A stretch of DNA of 64,000 nt, from NCBI RefSeq assembly GCF_001431205.1, contig NZ_LGPC01000016.1, positions 200,141-264,140 on the forward strand, written 5' to 3'. The translations under genes were made by a program, and so were the position numbers. Positions within the stretch are counted from its first letter, which is position 1. Each line of letters begins with the position of its first letter. Positions 55,115 through 64,000 of this stretch are shown in pieces. The notes under the pieces are model-generated. The model was given only the letters and a program-made list of their open reading frames with translations. It did not search any database and was not told the DNA's origin. The DNA is from Staphylococcus sp. NAM3COL9 (lineage in GTDB: Bacteria > Bacillota > Bacilli > Staphylococcales > Staphylococcaceae).

Positions 55115-55321
55115 ATAAAATCCCTCCACTTTATCTATATTCATATTGAAACATGGTTATTCTTTTTATGCACACTTTTAGTCTGAGTGATTTAGTATGG
55201 ATTTAATTTTCAAATAAATCAATGGCATTCCTCGCTGCTTAATCTCCCATATAGTCAAAATGCTATGTAATCGCATACTTCATGTTAAAATAAAGTTATC
55301 AATTTTAATGGGAGGCATTAT

Positions 55322-56398
55322 ATGAACAATTCAGTGAAGTTATTAAAATCTCTAACAGATGTTGATGGTATTGCAGGCCACGAAATGGCAGTAAAATCTT
55401 TAATGCACGAATATTTAACACAAGTAAGCGATGAAATCATAGAAGACAATCTAGGCGGCATTTTTGGTAAAAAGACTGCTACTAAAAGTAATAAAACCTT
55501 AATGGTTTCTGGTCACTTAGATGAAATCGGCTTTATGGTGACTAAAATAGATAATGACGGCTTCCTAAAATTCACCCCAATTGGTGGCTGGTGGAATCAA
55601 GTCATGCTCTCTCAAAAAGTAACGGTAACTACAGATGATGGTAGAAAAATCAGAGGTATTATCGGTTCAAAACCGCCACATGTATTATCACCAGAAGAAC
55701 GCAAGAAAAACGTTGATATGAAGGAAATGTTTATTGATATTGGAGTTAAAAGTAAAAAAGAAGCACAACAATTCGGTATCGAATTAGGCAATATGGTAAC
55801 ACCTTATAGTGAATTCGAAGCATTAGCGAATAATAAATACTTAACCGCAAAGGCTTTTGATAACCGTTATGGCTGTGCCCTTGCAGTCGATGTATTACAA
55901 AAACTTAAGAACGACACTATTGACATCAATCTTGTCTCAGGAGCCAATGTTCAAGAAGAAGTTGGTCTTCGTGGTGCTAAAGTAGCAGCCAACAAAATCA
56001 AACCTGACTTAGCTATAGCTGTCGACGTTGCTGTCGCATATGATACACCAGGAATGTCGGGTCAAGTAAGTGATACAGCAATTGGTAATGGTCCTGTTGT
56101 TATTTTAATGGATGGATCTAATATTGGTCATGTTGGCTTTGTGAAACATATTAAAGCAGTAGCTAAAAAACATAATATTACAATTCAATTAGACACTACT
56201 GCTGGCGGTGGCACAGACGCAGGAAGTATTCATGTAGCGAATGAAGGCACCCCAACTGTCGCTATTGGGGTCGCATTACGTTATATGCATTCCAATGTAT
56301 CTGTGTTACACACGGATGATTACAAAAATTCAGTAGCCTTAGTTACAGAAATCATTAAATCTCTTAATGATGATGTTGTTGACCAAATCATTTGGTAA
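55322..56398 (+). CDS. M42-family glutamyl/leucyl aminopeptidase
   Basis: M42 enzymes are large dodecameric di-metal aminopeptidases in the cytoplasm. The 358-residue product has the metal and catalytic motifs in order: MVSGHLDEIGFMV (first ligand His and Asp, near 65), LTAKAFDNRYGCALAVD (Asp, near 180), SGANVQEEVGLRGAKVA (catalytic Glu pair, near 210), AVDVAVAYDTPG (near 235) and a late His in GVALRYMHSNVSVLH (near 320). The ATG follows GGGAGGCATTAT. It lies upstream of and parallel to an AbgT transporter gene, but a terminator separates them. Confidence 0.88.
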   Translation: MNNSVKLLKSLTDVDGIAGHEMAVKSLMHEYLTQVSDEIIEDNLGGIFGKKTATKSNKTLMVSGHLDEIGFMVTKIDNDGFLKFTPIGGWWNQVMLSQKVTVTTDDGRKIRGIIGSKPPHVLSPEERKKNVDMKEMFIDIGVKSKKEAQQFGIELGNMVTPYSEFEALANNKYLTAKAFDNRYGCALAVDVLQKLKNDTIDINLVSGANVQEEVGLRGAKVAANKIKPDLAIAVDVAVAYDTPGMSGQVSDTAIGNGPVVILMDGSNIGHVGFVKHIKAVAKKHNITIQLDTTAGGGTDAGSIHVANEGTPTVAIGVALRYMHSNVSVLHTDDYKNSVALVTEIIKSLNDDVVDQIIW

Positions 56399-56473
56399 TC
56401 TAGGCTTTAACTTAATTACAGTACCCAAATGTAAAATTAAACCAAACATCGCACGTCTTCATATAGGATTTAT

Positions 56474-56527
56474 GGGAGGTAGGATAGAAATCAAAATTTG
56501 ATTTTCTATCCCCTCCCTTTTTTATAC
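56474..56527 (+). terminator. Terminator of the M42 gene
   Basis: GGGAGG-T-AGGATAGAAATCAAA pairs with ATTTGATTTTCTATCC-CCTCCC, followed by TTTTTTT. It shares the GATAGAAATC core with the terminators at 12253 and 25904. Confidence 0.88.
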
Positions 56528-56674
56528 TTTTTAAATAAATAATTTAAACGAATACACGAACGTTCATATATGTTATATATATTTAAACTTTAAAAATTAT
56601 AAAGTTTTCAGAATATTTATTCTATTTTTATTCCTAATTTGTTATACTACCGATAACTTATTGGGGAGGTCGTT

Positions 56675-58216
56675 ATGATGGTTTCGAATACTAAAGATAA
56701 GCCAACACTAATAAATAGATTTTTGAATATTGTAGAAAAGGTTGGAAACAGATTACCTGATCCTAGCATTTTATTTTTCTTAATGTGTGTAGGGCTCGCA
56801 ATACTTACTTGGGTTGTATCATTGTTTCAGATTTCCGTAAAACATCCAGGCACAGGCGATACTATCGCAATCAAAAGTATTTTAAGTAAAGATGGACTGG
56901 CGATGATTCTGAATGATGCCATAAAAAACTTTTCAGAATTTCCAGCATTAGGACTTGTCCTCGCAGTCATGCTTGGTATTGGCGTAGCAGAAAAAACAGG
57001 TTACTTCGATAAATTAATGATTCAAGTCGTACATAAGGCACCAAAGCATTTCATTGTGCCAGTCATTATTATTATAGGTATCTTAGGCAATGCTGCTGGT
57101 GATGCAGCACCGATTGTGTTACCACCATTAGCAGCTATGGTCTTTATTAAATTGGGCTACCACCCTATTGCAGGTTTAGCAATGGCTTACGCGTCTGCAC
57201 TTGGAGGATTCTCTGCAAATGTCATGATTGGTATGTCAGACGCATTACTTTATGCATTTACAAAACCAGCTACAAATATTGTTTCTGATAGTGTGCCTGT
57301 TAATGTAGCAATGAACTGGTACTTTATTGCAGCAAGTGTCCTCGTCTTATTACCTTCCGTCTATTGGGTTACTATGCGTTTTGTTATTCCTAGATTAGGT
57401 AAATATGATGATTCTAATTCAGATATTCAAGCAGATGATTCTAATTCAAAGCTCACACCTCAAGAAAATCGTGCAGTATTTTGGGCTAATATCAGTTTTT
57501 TTGTATTGATTATACTGCTTATCATTATAGCTATACCGCAACAAAGTTTTCTGAGGAATGCTAATACAGGTAGTTTACTGAATGATGCGCCTATCATTAA
57601 CGGTGTGGGACTCATCATATTAGTATTGTTCTTAGTTCCTGGCTTAGTGTATGGCATTATGGTAAAGGAATTTAAAAGTTCTAAAGACTTAGGAAAAATG
57701 TTAGCTGATTCAATGTCATCTATGGGTTCCTTTATTGTCATTGTGTTTTTTGCAGCCCAATTACTTGCCTTTTTAGAGTGGAGTAACCTGGGCATTATCG
57801 TTGCTGTTAAAGGCGCTTCAATACTTCAAGGTCAAAATGGCGTTGTACTTATCCTAGGTATTATCTTATTAAGTGCACTGATAAATTTATTGATTGGTAG
57901 TGCCTCTGCCAAATGGGGTATTTTAGCCCCTATTTTCATCCCAATGCTTATCATTGTAGGTTTCCATCCAGCATTGACTCAAATGCTGTACAGAATTGGT
58001 GATTCCATTAGTAACCCGATAACACCTATGATGCCTTACTTGCCATTGCTATTATCTTATGCACAAAAATATGATAAAGACATGAAATTAGGTTCCTTAT
58101 TATCTAGTCTAATGCCTTATACAATTATATTGAGTATCGTGTGGCCATTATTCATGATTGTTTGGTATCTATTAGGTTGGCCACTTGGTCCAGGTGGCCC
58201 CTTACATGTAAAATAA
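56675..58216 (+). CDS. AbgT-family transporter
   Basis: AbgT/MtrF transporters move p-aminobenzoyl-glutamate or export sulfonamides. The 513-residue protein opens with INRFLNIVEKVGNRLPDPSILFFLMC, which is diagnostic, and has about 11-13 helices. The conserved loops are GNAAGDAAPIVLPPLAAMVF near 135 and GSASAKWGILAPIFIPMLIIVGFHPALTQMLYRIGDSISNPITPMMPYLPLLL near 410-460. The start, ATG 56675 or 56678, follows GGGGAGGTCGTT. The -10 TATACT near 56643 is its likely promoter. Direction of transport and substrate are inferred only from the family. Confidence 0.87.
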   Translation: MMVSNTKDKPTLINRFLNIVEKVGNRLPDPSILFFLMCVGLAILTWVVSLFQISVKHPGTGDTIAIKSILSKDGLAMILNDAIKNFSEFPALGLVLAVMLGIGVAEKTGYFDKLMIQVVHKAPKHFIVPVIIIIGILGNAAGDAAPIVLPPLAAMVFIKLGYHPIAGLAMAYASALGGFSANVMIGMSDALLYAFTKPATNIVSDSVPVNVAMNWYFIAASVLVLLPSVYWVTMRFVIPRLGKYDDSNSDIQADDSNSKLTPQENRAVFWANISFFVLIILLIIIAIPQQSFLRNANTGSLLNDAPIINGVGLIILVLFLVPGLVYGIMVKEFKSSKDLGKMLADSMSSMGSFIVIVFFAAQLLAFLEWSNLGIIVAVKGASILQGQNGVVLILGIILLSALINLLIGSASAKWGILAPIFIPMLIIVGFHPALTQMLYRIGDSISNPITPMMPYLPLLLSYAQKYDKDMKLGSLLSSLMPYTIILSIVWPLFMIVWYLLGWPLGPGGPLHVK

Positions 58217-58224
58217 GTTGTTAA

Positions 58225-58267
58225 AAAGAGACAGACACGAAGGAAATAGTTTATGTGTCTGTCTTTG
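58225..58267 (+). terminator. Terminator of the AbgT gene
   Basis: AAAGAGACAGACAC pairs with GTGTCTGTCTTT around a loop of about 16 bases. Confidence 0.8.
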
Positions 58268-58433
58268 CTTTCAAACGCCCTAATCTTTGAAATAAGCGAC
58301 GTATAGTTATATTTTTATTGCGTAATATTAAAATTATTGATCGTATTTTTCTAATTGTTGTAATATAAAAGTAAGAAAAGGGTAAATACAGTACAAGTAT
58401 AGTAAAATAACCTCATTTACTTAGGAGGAAATT

Positions 58434-59960
58434 ATGGAACGTATAGGATTAATAGATATTGGTTCAAATACCATTCGACTCGTTATTTTTGAATTTGATT
58501 ATAAAACAGGATTAAATGAAATATTAAATATCAAAACACCGGCACGATTAAGCCAATATTTAACTGACTCTTTGGCTATGAATGATGACGGTATTGAAGT
58601 ATTAACTAAAGCATTGCGTAGTTTTAAAAAGGTTGCTGACAAGTTCAATATAGATGAATTACATCCAGTAGCAACCGCAGCCATTAGACAATCAACTAAC
58701 CAAGACCAAATCATCGAACATATCAAAAAAACACTTAAAATCAACATTAGGATCATTTCAGAACAAGAAGAAGCATTTTATGGTTTCTACGCTATCACAC
58801 ATACTACTGACGTTAATAACGGCGTATCTATCGATATCGGTGGTGGTTCTACAGAAGTTACACTCTTTAAAGACAAAAAACTAATAGATTCACATAGTTT
58901 TCCGTTTGGTGTCGTTACTTTATCTCATCAATTCTTTGAGGGCAAAGACCATAATGATAAATCAGCAATCAAAAACATGGAAAAATTTTTAGTTAAACAA
59001 TTTGAGCAACTTTCTTGGTTAAAAAATCAAGAAGTCACTTTAGTTGGTATTGGGGGTTCTGCACGTAACGTTGCGCGCATTCATCAATCTGAGCACTCAT
59101 ATCCTATCGGCGGGGTTCACAACTATGCAATGACTGAAGAGAATATTGATGAAGTGTACTCAATCATTAAAAAAAGTTCATATAATGATTTAAAAGATAT
59201 AGACGGTCTAAGTAGAGATCGTGTAGATATTATCCTACCCGCAGTAGCTGTCTTCAAGTCATTATTTAATAGAATTAAGGCGAAGCAATTCACCTTTTCT
59301 CGAAAAGGACTGCGTGAAGGTTATGCGATGAAATTAATTTCTGAACGACATCCTGAAGAATTTAGAAAAGAGAATATTCGTAAAGACGCATTATACCATT
59401 TAGCTAACGAATATCGTATTGAGGAAACAAGTGCAAAACAACGTGTGAAGTTAGCACAAACATTATTAGAGCAATTAATAGGCCTTAAAAAATTAGAGGT
59501 CACTCAAAAAGAAAATGAACTATTTGCCGAGGGTTCTTTCTTGTACTACTTAGGGAGATTTATCGATGCTGATTCAAGCTCACCACACACTTATTATATT
59601 ATCGCGAATTCAATGATTGATGGTTTTCCACACGAAGATCGAGTGAAACTCGCTTTACTTGCTAGTTTTAAAAATAAGTCATTATTAAAATTCTTTAGTC
59701 ATGAAACAAAGTGGTTGCGCGGTAAAGAACTAGATAACATCCAATTCTTAGGTGGCATTATCAAGTTTGTCAATGCGCTTAATGTGTCTCATACGAGTTC
59801 TGTAGAGCAAGTAGAATTACAACAAAATGATGATGGTTACAGCTTATATGTATATTACAACGGTGAGCCTATCGCTGAAGAATATCAATCCTTGAGGCAG
59901 AAAAAACATATTGAAAAAATCTTAAAAGATGACCTTTCTATCATCTTTACAAAATCTTAA
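58434..59960 (+). CDS. ppx: Exopolyphosphatase
   Basis: Ppx removes terminal phosphates from polyphosphate; relatives hydrolyse pppGpp. The 508-residue protein has the actin/Hsp70-like ATPase fold with the phosphate loops GLIDIGSNTIRLVIFE (residue 4) and NGVSIDIGGGSTEVTLF (near 130), and LVGIGGSARNVARI near 205. A C-terminal HD-like helical region follows at about 310-508. The ATG follows AGGAGGAAATT. It is the first gene of a ppx-ppk pair, 67 bp before ppk with no terminator between, so they are probably co-transcribed. Confidence 0.92.
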   Translation: MERIGLIDIGSNTIRLVIFEFDYKTGLNEILNIKTPARLSQYLTDSLAMNDDGIEVLTKALRSFKKVADKFNIDELHPVATAAIRQSTNQDQIIEHIKKTLKINIRIISEQEEAFYGFYAITHTTDVNNGVSIDIGGGSTEVTLFKDKKLIDSHSFPFGVVTLSHQFFEGKDHNDKSAIKNMEKFLVKQFEQLSWLKNQEVTLVGIGGSARNVARIHQSEHSYPIGGVHNYAMTEENIDEVYSIIKKSSYNDLKDIDGLSRDRVDIILPAVAVFKSLFNRIKAKQFTFSRKGLREGYAMKLISERHPEEFRKENIRKDALYHLANEYRIEETSAKQRVKLAQTLLEQLIGLKKLEVTQKENELFAEGSFLYYLGRFIDADSSSPHTYYIIANSMIDGFPHEDRVKLALLASFKNKSLLKFFSHETKWLRGKELDNIQFLGGIIKFVNALNVSHTSSVEQVELQQNDDGYSLYVYYNGEPIAEEYQSLRQKKHIEKILKDDLSIIFTKS

Positions 59961-60027
59961 AATTTATATGATAAGTTATACTTAGCAAAATACAATATTC
60001 ATACTACAACGAGGTGTAATTAGAATT

Positions 60028-62193
60028 ATGCATAAAAATTGGGGAGCAAAAGATTTGAACCTACCACAATACTATAATAATAGAGAACTCAGTTGGTTAG
60101 ATTTTAACTATCGCGTATTACAAGAAGCAAGTGATAAAAACAATCCATTGCTTGAACAACTTAATTTTGTTTCGATATTTAGTTCAAATTTAGATGAGTT
60201 CTTTATGGTACGCGTAGCTGGGTTACAAGACCAAGTCAAAATGGGTTATGACAAACCTGAAAATAAAGCCCAATTAACACCAAAACAACAACTTAATCAA
60301 ATCAATATCAAAAACAAACAAAATGTCGACTTACAATATAGACGTTATAACGAATTGTTAGAAGATTTACGTCAGCATAAAGTTGAAATTGTTCAACCGG
60401 TTGAATTACCTGAATCGTTATTATCTCAATTACATTCAGAATTCAAAACCGGTATATTACCCACGTTAACTCCATTAGGTATAGATGCCTATCATCCTTT
60501 CCCAAAACTAAATAATAAAAGTCTGAATATCTTTGTTGATATAGATACTGAAGATGCAATTAACTCTGCAATTGTTCAAATACCTTCCTTAATACCAAGG
60601 TTTTATTCATTAAATAAAGGTGATATACAATACATAATTATGGTAGAAGACATCATTACTCATTTTATCAATGATTTATTTAGTGGATATGAAGTACTAA
60701 ACACTTTTACGTTTAGAATTACTAGAAATGCGGATTTGACTATACATGAAGACGGTGCGGAAGACCTACTCATTGAAATTGAAAGGTTTTTAAAGGAACG
60801 TAAACGGGGCACTGCTGTACGTTTAGAAGTAGATGGGCGATTCGCTACATATGAAGATATTGTGTGGATTATGAACCAAGTAGAAGTACATGATGAGGAG
60901 GTTTATTTTTTAGACGGCCCGTTAGATTTAACAATGCTATCTAATTTAGTTGATCACTTATCTAATAAATTGAAACACTTAAAATATAAAAAGTACATGC
61001 CACAGATGCCACAATCTTTAGGTAATCATAATGTGTTTGATTTGTCGTTAGAAAAAGATATATTCTTCCATCATCCTTTCGAATCGTTTGAACCTATAGT
61101 CGACTTCATACGTGAAGCCGCTGAAGATTCAGATACAATTGCTATTAAACAAACGCTTTATCGTGTAAGTAAAGATTCTCCTATTATTAATAGCTTGAAA
61201 ACAGCTGCTGAGAATGGCAAACAAGTTACCGTGCTAGTTGAGTTAAAGGCACGTTTTGATGAAGAAAATAATGTGCATTGGGCAAGAATGTTAGAAGATG
61301 CTGGCTGTCACGTTATATATGGTATGACCCATTTAAAAACGCATAGTAAAATTGCACTTGTAGTCAAACGTATCAATAATAAACTCACTTCTTTTATTCA
61401 TTTAGGAACTGGAAACTATAATGATAAAACTGCTAAATTATATACAGATATGGGACTAATTACTACTAACGATGCAATTGCTGAGGATGCACTAAACTTT
61501 TTCAATTATCTTAGTGGTTATTCAGTCAAACCTGTTTACAATAAACTCATCGTGGCACCATTTGATATTAGAGATGTCTTCTTAGCTCGTATAGACAATG
61601 AAATTCAAACACATCACAAACACGGTAACGGTAAGATTATAATGAAGATGAACTCTTTAACAGATAAAGATATTATTCTTAAATTATTTGAAGCTTCTTG
61701 CGCTGGTGTCAAAGTTCAACTTATTATTCGTGGTATTTGCTGTCTCAAACCAGGTATTCCCGGTATTAGTGAAAATATAGAAGTCGTAAGTATTGTGGGT
61801 CGCTTTTTAGAACATTCACGTATTTACTATTTTCACAATAATGGAGATGAAAAAATTTATTTATCTTCTGCAGATGCCATGACACGTAACATGATTAAAC
61901 GTGTAGAAATCTTATTTCCTGTTGAAGACAAAGTAATTGCCAAACGTTTATTAGATTATATGAACCTTCAGTTATCTGATAATCAAAAAGGACGTTTTCA
62001 AGACTCACACGGACGCTATCATTACATCAAAAATAACTTATCACCATTAAACTCTCAAGCCTATTTGATGACGGAAGCGGTGAATTATGGTCAACAACTT
62101 CAAGATGAAGTATCCCAACCCCAACCTCAAGTTGTATCAGCCAACCCACCTCAAGGTTGGTTCTCTAAAATACGTAGCACCTTCAAAAAATAA
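60028..62193 (+). CDS. ppk1: Polyphosphate kinase
   Basis: PPK1 makes polyphosphate from ATP through phosphohistidines. The 721-residue protein has the four family domains: N-terminal helical domain with [20 protein letters not shown], the head domain, and two phospholipase-D-like C domains. The autophosphorylated His is in [16 protein letters not shown], near residue 438, and the second is in [11 protein letters not shown], near 595. [15 protein letters not shown] is near 468. The C-terminal 25 residues are Pro/Gln-rich. It is paired with ppx, so synthesis and breakdown enzymes share a transcript. ATG 60028 follows CGAGGTGTAATTAGAATT. Confidence 0.93.
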   Translation: MHKNWGAKDLNLPQYYNNRELSWLDFNYRVLQEASDKNNPLLEQLNFVSIFSSNLDEFFMVRVAGLQDQVKMGYDKPENKAQLTPKQQLNQINIKNKQNVDLQYRRYNELLEDLRQHKVEIVQPVELPESLLSQLHSEFKTGILPTLTPLGIDAYHPFPKLNNKSLNIFVDIDTEDAINSAIVQIPSLIPRFYSLNKGDIQYIIMVEDIITHFINDLFSGYEVLNTFTFRITRNADLTIHEDGAEDLLIEIERFLKERKRGTAVRLEVDGRFATYEDIVWIMNQVEVHDEEVYFLDGPLDLTMLSNLVDHLSNKLKHLKYKKYMPQMPQSLGNHNVFDLSLEKDIFFHHPFESFEPIVDFIREAAEDSDTIAIKQTLYRVSKDSPIINSLKTAAENGKQVTVLVELKARFDEENNVHWARMLEDAGCHVIYGMTHLKTHSKIALVVKRINNKLTSFIHLGTGNYNDKTAKLYTDMGLITTNDAIAEDALNFFNYLSGYSVKPVYNKLIVAPFDIRDVFLARIDNEIQTHHKHGNGKIIMKMNSLTDKDIILKLFEASCAGVKVQLIIRGICCLKPGIPGISENIEVVSIVGRFLEHSRIYYFHNNGDEKIYLSSADAMTRNMIKRVEILFPVEDKVIAKRLLDYMNLQLSDNQKGRFQDSHGRYHYIKNNLSPLNSQAYLMTEAVNYGQQLQDEVSQPQPQVVSANPPQGWFSKIRSTFKK

Positions 62194-62209
62194 TCCATCA
62201 CATTATATA

Positions 62210-62252
62210 AAGCGCTGAATACTTCGTTTAAAAAGTGCGCATTCAGCGTTAT
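62210..62252 (+). terminator. Terminator of ppx-ppk
   Basis: AGCGCTGAAT pairs with ATTCAGCGTT (one wobble) around a 20-base loop, followed by ATTTATTATA; it can serve both directions. Confidence 0.75.
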
Positions 62253-62282
62253 TTATTATACAATAGCACCTTCCCTTATATA

Positions 62283-63146
62283 TTAATAATGCTTCCATAC
62301 ATAATTATAAAGTTTAGACATCACCCACTTGTGTATCGGTGCTTGTGATAATAAATATACTAGCCAAGGCAATGCGGGTTCATAATGATTTAAACCAATA
62401 ACACATCTATAACTCGTTACTGACGTTCTAAATTCGAGCATTCCATCTTTTTCTCCTTTTTTACTTACTAGTAAACCACCTGTTACTTTTAAAATAAAAT
62501 TGGTTGGTGAGCTGTATGCTTTTTCCATTTTTATTAATGGATATGGAAAAAACTTCAAGTTAATTTCAAAGCGTCGTTCTGTTTGTTTAATTCTAATCCA
62601 TCCTAAACTACATTCTTTTAAATATTGTTCATACATGTCAACAAGTTGTATTGCGTTAATTTCTTTTGTAAGTAACATATGTTGGAATGAATAGACTTTT
62701 TTATATTTATTTTGCATACGTCTCGAACATTTACCTACCCTATTTATAACTTTAGATCCTGACATATCGATTACTTTGACGTTTTGCGAATCAAATATAT
62801 TCTTGAATTGATTATTATACTTTTTTTTCACGTTCAATATATGAATTCTCTTATCACTACATGTAGGTAATACGTGTAATATATTTTCAATAGCCCACAC
62901 ATGCATACTATACAAATACCCTTGTAAATATGCGTTGGGAAGCGCTGCTTTATTGGTTATATATATAATATGATGCATTTGTTTTAATGTGCGTTGCAAT
63001 TCATGAGTTTGGAATACATTTGTTGCCACAAAAACACTATTCAAATGTGCAATATTATTATTTGTATAAACTTTATGATGCTTTTGTAATTTTTTAATTA
63101 ATTGATTACCTAAATGACAATTCGCACCAAATATAAACACTTTCAT
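62283..63146 (-). CDS. NAD(P)-binding Rossmann protein with DUF2867-like end
   Basis: The 287-residue protein starts with a short Rossmann motif VFIFGANCHLGNQLIKKLQKHHKVY, like atypical short-chain dehydrogenases of the NmrA/epimerase group. The C-terminal third (KVTGGLLVSKKGEKDGMLEFRTSVTSYRCVIGLNHYEPALPWLVYLLSQAPIHKWVMSKLYNYVWKHY) resembles the DUF2867 domain that follows such folds. The usual GxxGxxG is reduced to G-A-N-C-H-L-G, so cofactor use is uncertain. Function unknown. The ATG follows AGGAGCGATAACA. It is divergent from dsdA. Confidence 0.6.
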   Translation of the reverse strand: MKVFIFGANCHLGNQLIKKLQKHHKVYTNNNIAHLNSVFVATNVFQTHELQRTLKQMHHIIYITNKAALPNAYLQGYLYSMHVWAIENILHVLPTCSDKRIHILNVKKKYNNQFKNIFDSQNVKVIDMSGSKVINRVGKCSRRMQNKYKKVYSFQHMLLTKEINAIQLVDMYEQYLKECSLGWIRIKQTERRFEINLKFFPYPLIKMEKAYSSPTNFILKVTGGLLVSKKGEKDGMLEFRTSVTSYRCVIGLNHYEPALPWLVYLLSQAPIHKWVMSKLYNYVWKHY

Positions 63147-63209
63147 TGTTATCGCTCCTATTTACACTCTAGTTGGTAATTAATTAGATATTTTAAAAAT
63201 GATGTATCA

Positions 63210-63260
63210 AATGATATCATTCGTTTCATTCGCATTTTAACACACTATTTTTGCTATAAT
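63210..63260 (+). promoter_or_regulatory. dsdA promoter region with palindrome
   Basis: A perfect TATAAT (63255-63260) lies 37 bases before the start codon, with only a poor -35. A 12-bp palindrome AATGATATCATT (63210-63221), with CATTCG repeated just after, sits upstream where an activator could bind. Confidence 0.4.
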
Positions 63261-63297
63261 TAATAAATGAAAGATTTCGTATTATAGGAGGATTTTT

Positions 63298-64000
63298 ATG
63301 CTTGAATTAGAAAAATTAAAACATAGCTTCCCTTTGATTAATAATATGCAACAATATAAACCTATCTTTTGGGAAAATCCCAAATTTCGTCAAGTTGAAC
63401 CATTACCTTTTTCAATAGAGGATATGGAAGATGCAGCATCACGTCTCGAACGATTTAGTAGTTATATACGCAAAGTATTTCCCGAAACAGAGAAAGATCA
63501 TGGGTTAATTGAATCACCATTAAAGCCCATACCCTTGATGCACAATCACCTTTCTCAAACGGAACAATATGGAGCTAACGGGAATTTATGGCTTAAATGC
63601 GATAGTCATCTTGCTATCTCAGGTTCTATCAAGGCTCGAGGCGGTATTTATGAAGTCCTTAAGCTGGCTGAAACGATAGCAATGGAGCATGGTGATCTCA
63701 AATTGACAGATGATTATCGTATTCTAGAGGGACCACATTATAAAGAATTATTCAGTAAATATAATGTTTCAGTTGGCTCAACTGGCAACTTAGGTTTAAG
63801 TATAGGTATCATGAGTGCCAAACTTGGTTTCAGCGTTACTGTACACATGTCCAGTGATGCCCGTCAATGGAAAAAAGATTTACTACGTACTCGTGGTGTA
63901 GAGGTCGTGGAACATCAATCTGACTACCAATTTGCTGTTGCAGAGGGTAGAAAAAGTGCAGAACATGATGCATCTTGTCACTTTGTTGATGATGAAGGCT
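63298..64000 (+). CDS. dsdA: D-serine dehydratase (partial, runs off the window)
   Basis: DsdA is a PLP enzyme that deaminates D-serine to pyruvate and ammonia. The visible 234 residues of about 440 include the PLP-lysine motif [20 protein letters not shown] (Lys near 108) and the phosphate-binding glycine loop [21 protein letters not shown] near 158-178, both characteristic of DsdA. The N-terminus [15 protein letters not shown] also fits. The ATG at 63298 follows AGGAGGATTTTT. In staphylococci dsdA is known from S. saprophyticus, where it supports growth in D-serine-rich urine. The 3' part and any linked transporter lie outside the window. Confidence 0.88.
   Translation, partial: MLELEKLKHSFPLINNMQQYKPIFWENPKFRQVEPLPFSIEDMEDAASRLERFSSYIRKVFPETEKDHGLIESPLKPIPLMHNHLSQTEQYGANGNLWLKCDSHLAISGSIKARGGIYEVLKLAETIAMEHGDLKLTDDYRILEGPHYKELFSKYNVSVGSTGNLGLSIGIMSAKLGFSVTVHMSSDARQWKKDLLRTRGVEVVEHQSDYQFAVAEGRKSAEHDASCHFVDDEG

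Overview
This window is a chromosomal stretch of a Staphylococcus. It is AT-rich, genes have strong AAGGAGG-type ribosome binding sites, and several proteins are near-identical in layout to known staphylococcal ones: SarZ with Cys13, GltT, NorB, DsbA lipoprotein, AdcA, FphF, OpuCABCD, GpmA and Pcp. A D-serine dehydratase gene at the right edge and a carnitine-to-betaine gene set suggest the S. saprophyticus/xylosus/equorum/cohnii side of the genus rather than S. aureus. That placement is inference. No rRNA, tRNA, prophage, insertion sequence or CRISPR array is visible.

Layout. 0-5.5 kb: the C-terminal part of an Rsp-like AraC regulator, disrupted at the window edge by a 34-bp tandem duplication; a DUF4889 protein; gltT; a DUF3139 protein; sarZ; a small heat shock protein. 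5.6-12.1 kb: a GNAT enzyme, a formate/nitrite channel divergent from a YwnA-like Rrf2 regulator, then a GntR regulator divergent from a beta-glucoside PTS and 6-phospho-beta-glucosidase. 12.3-24.6 kb: small stress-type and exported proteins (AHSA1, HhH-SnoaL, YceI, AdcA, DsbA, a cystatin-fold lipoprotein, ASCH), a DHA2 exporter, an untracked 34-residue basic protein behind a Zur-like box, gpmA, a short IsaA-like transglycosylase, a CDF exporter, GtrA and a Bcr/CflA exporter. 24.6-33.9 kb: GyrI-like, C39-like and metallophosphoesterase proteins, GNAT, pcp-DUF979-DUF969, DUF805, a RocB-like M20 peptidase and norB.

34.3-38.5 kb: a DUF4242 protein and an SsuBAC-type ABC importer followed by an acyl-CoA-dehydrogenase-like flavoprotein. 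38.7-46.4 kb: fphF, the opuCABCD osmoprotectant importer, and a three-enzyme set (BKACE, carnitine dehydrogenase, thioesterase) with a TetR regulator that together would convert imported carnitine to glycine betaine. 46.6-64 kb: YdeI-like, APC permease, MFS exporter, fetAB, CPBP protease, an FMN glutamate-synthase-like enzyme, a DsbA-like protein, M42 peptidase, AbgT transporter, ppx-ppk, a Rossmann protein and partial dsdA.

The most interesting signals are: (1) a 20/22 match to the Zur box over the promoter of the 34-residue protein, alongside two Zur-like boxes at adcA; (2) the OpuC plus carnitine-conversion block, with a TetR operator inside its promoter; (3) compact promoter/operator/cre arrangements upstream of bglP and the Rrf2 gene; (4) the frame-breaking 34-bp duplication in the Rsp-like gene. 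All were read by eye; no database search or computation was run.
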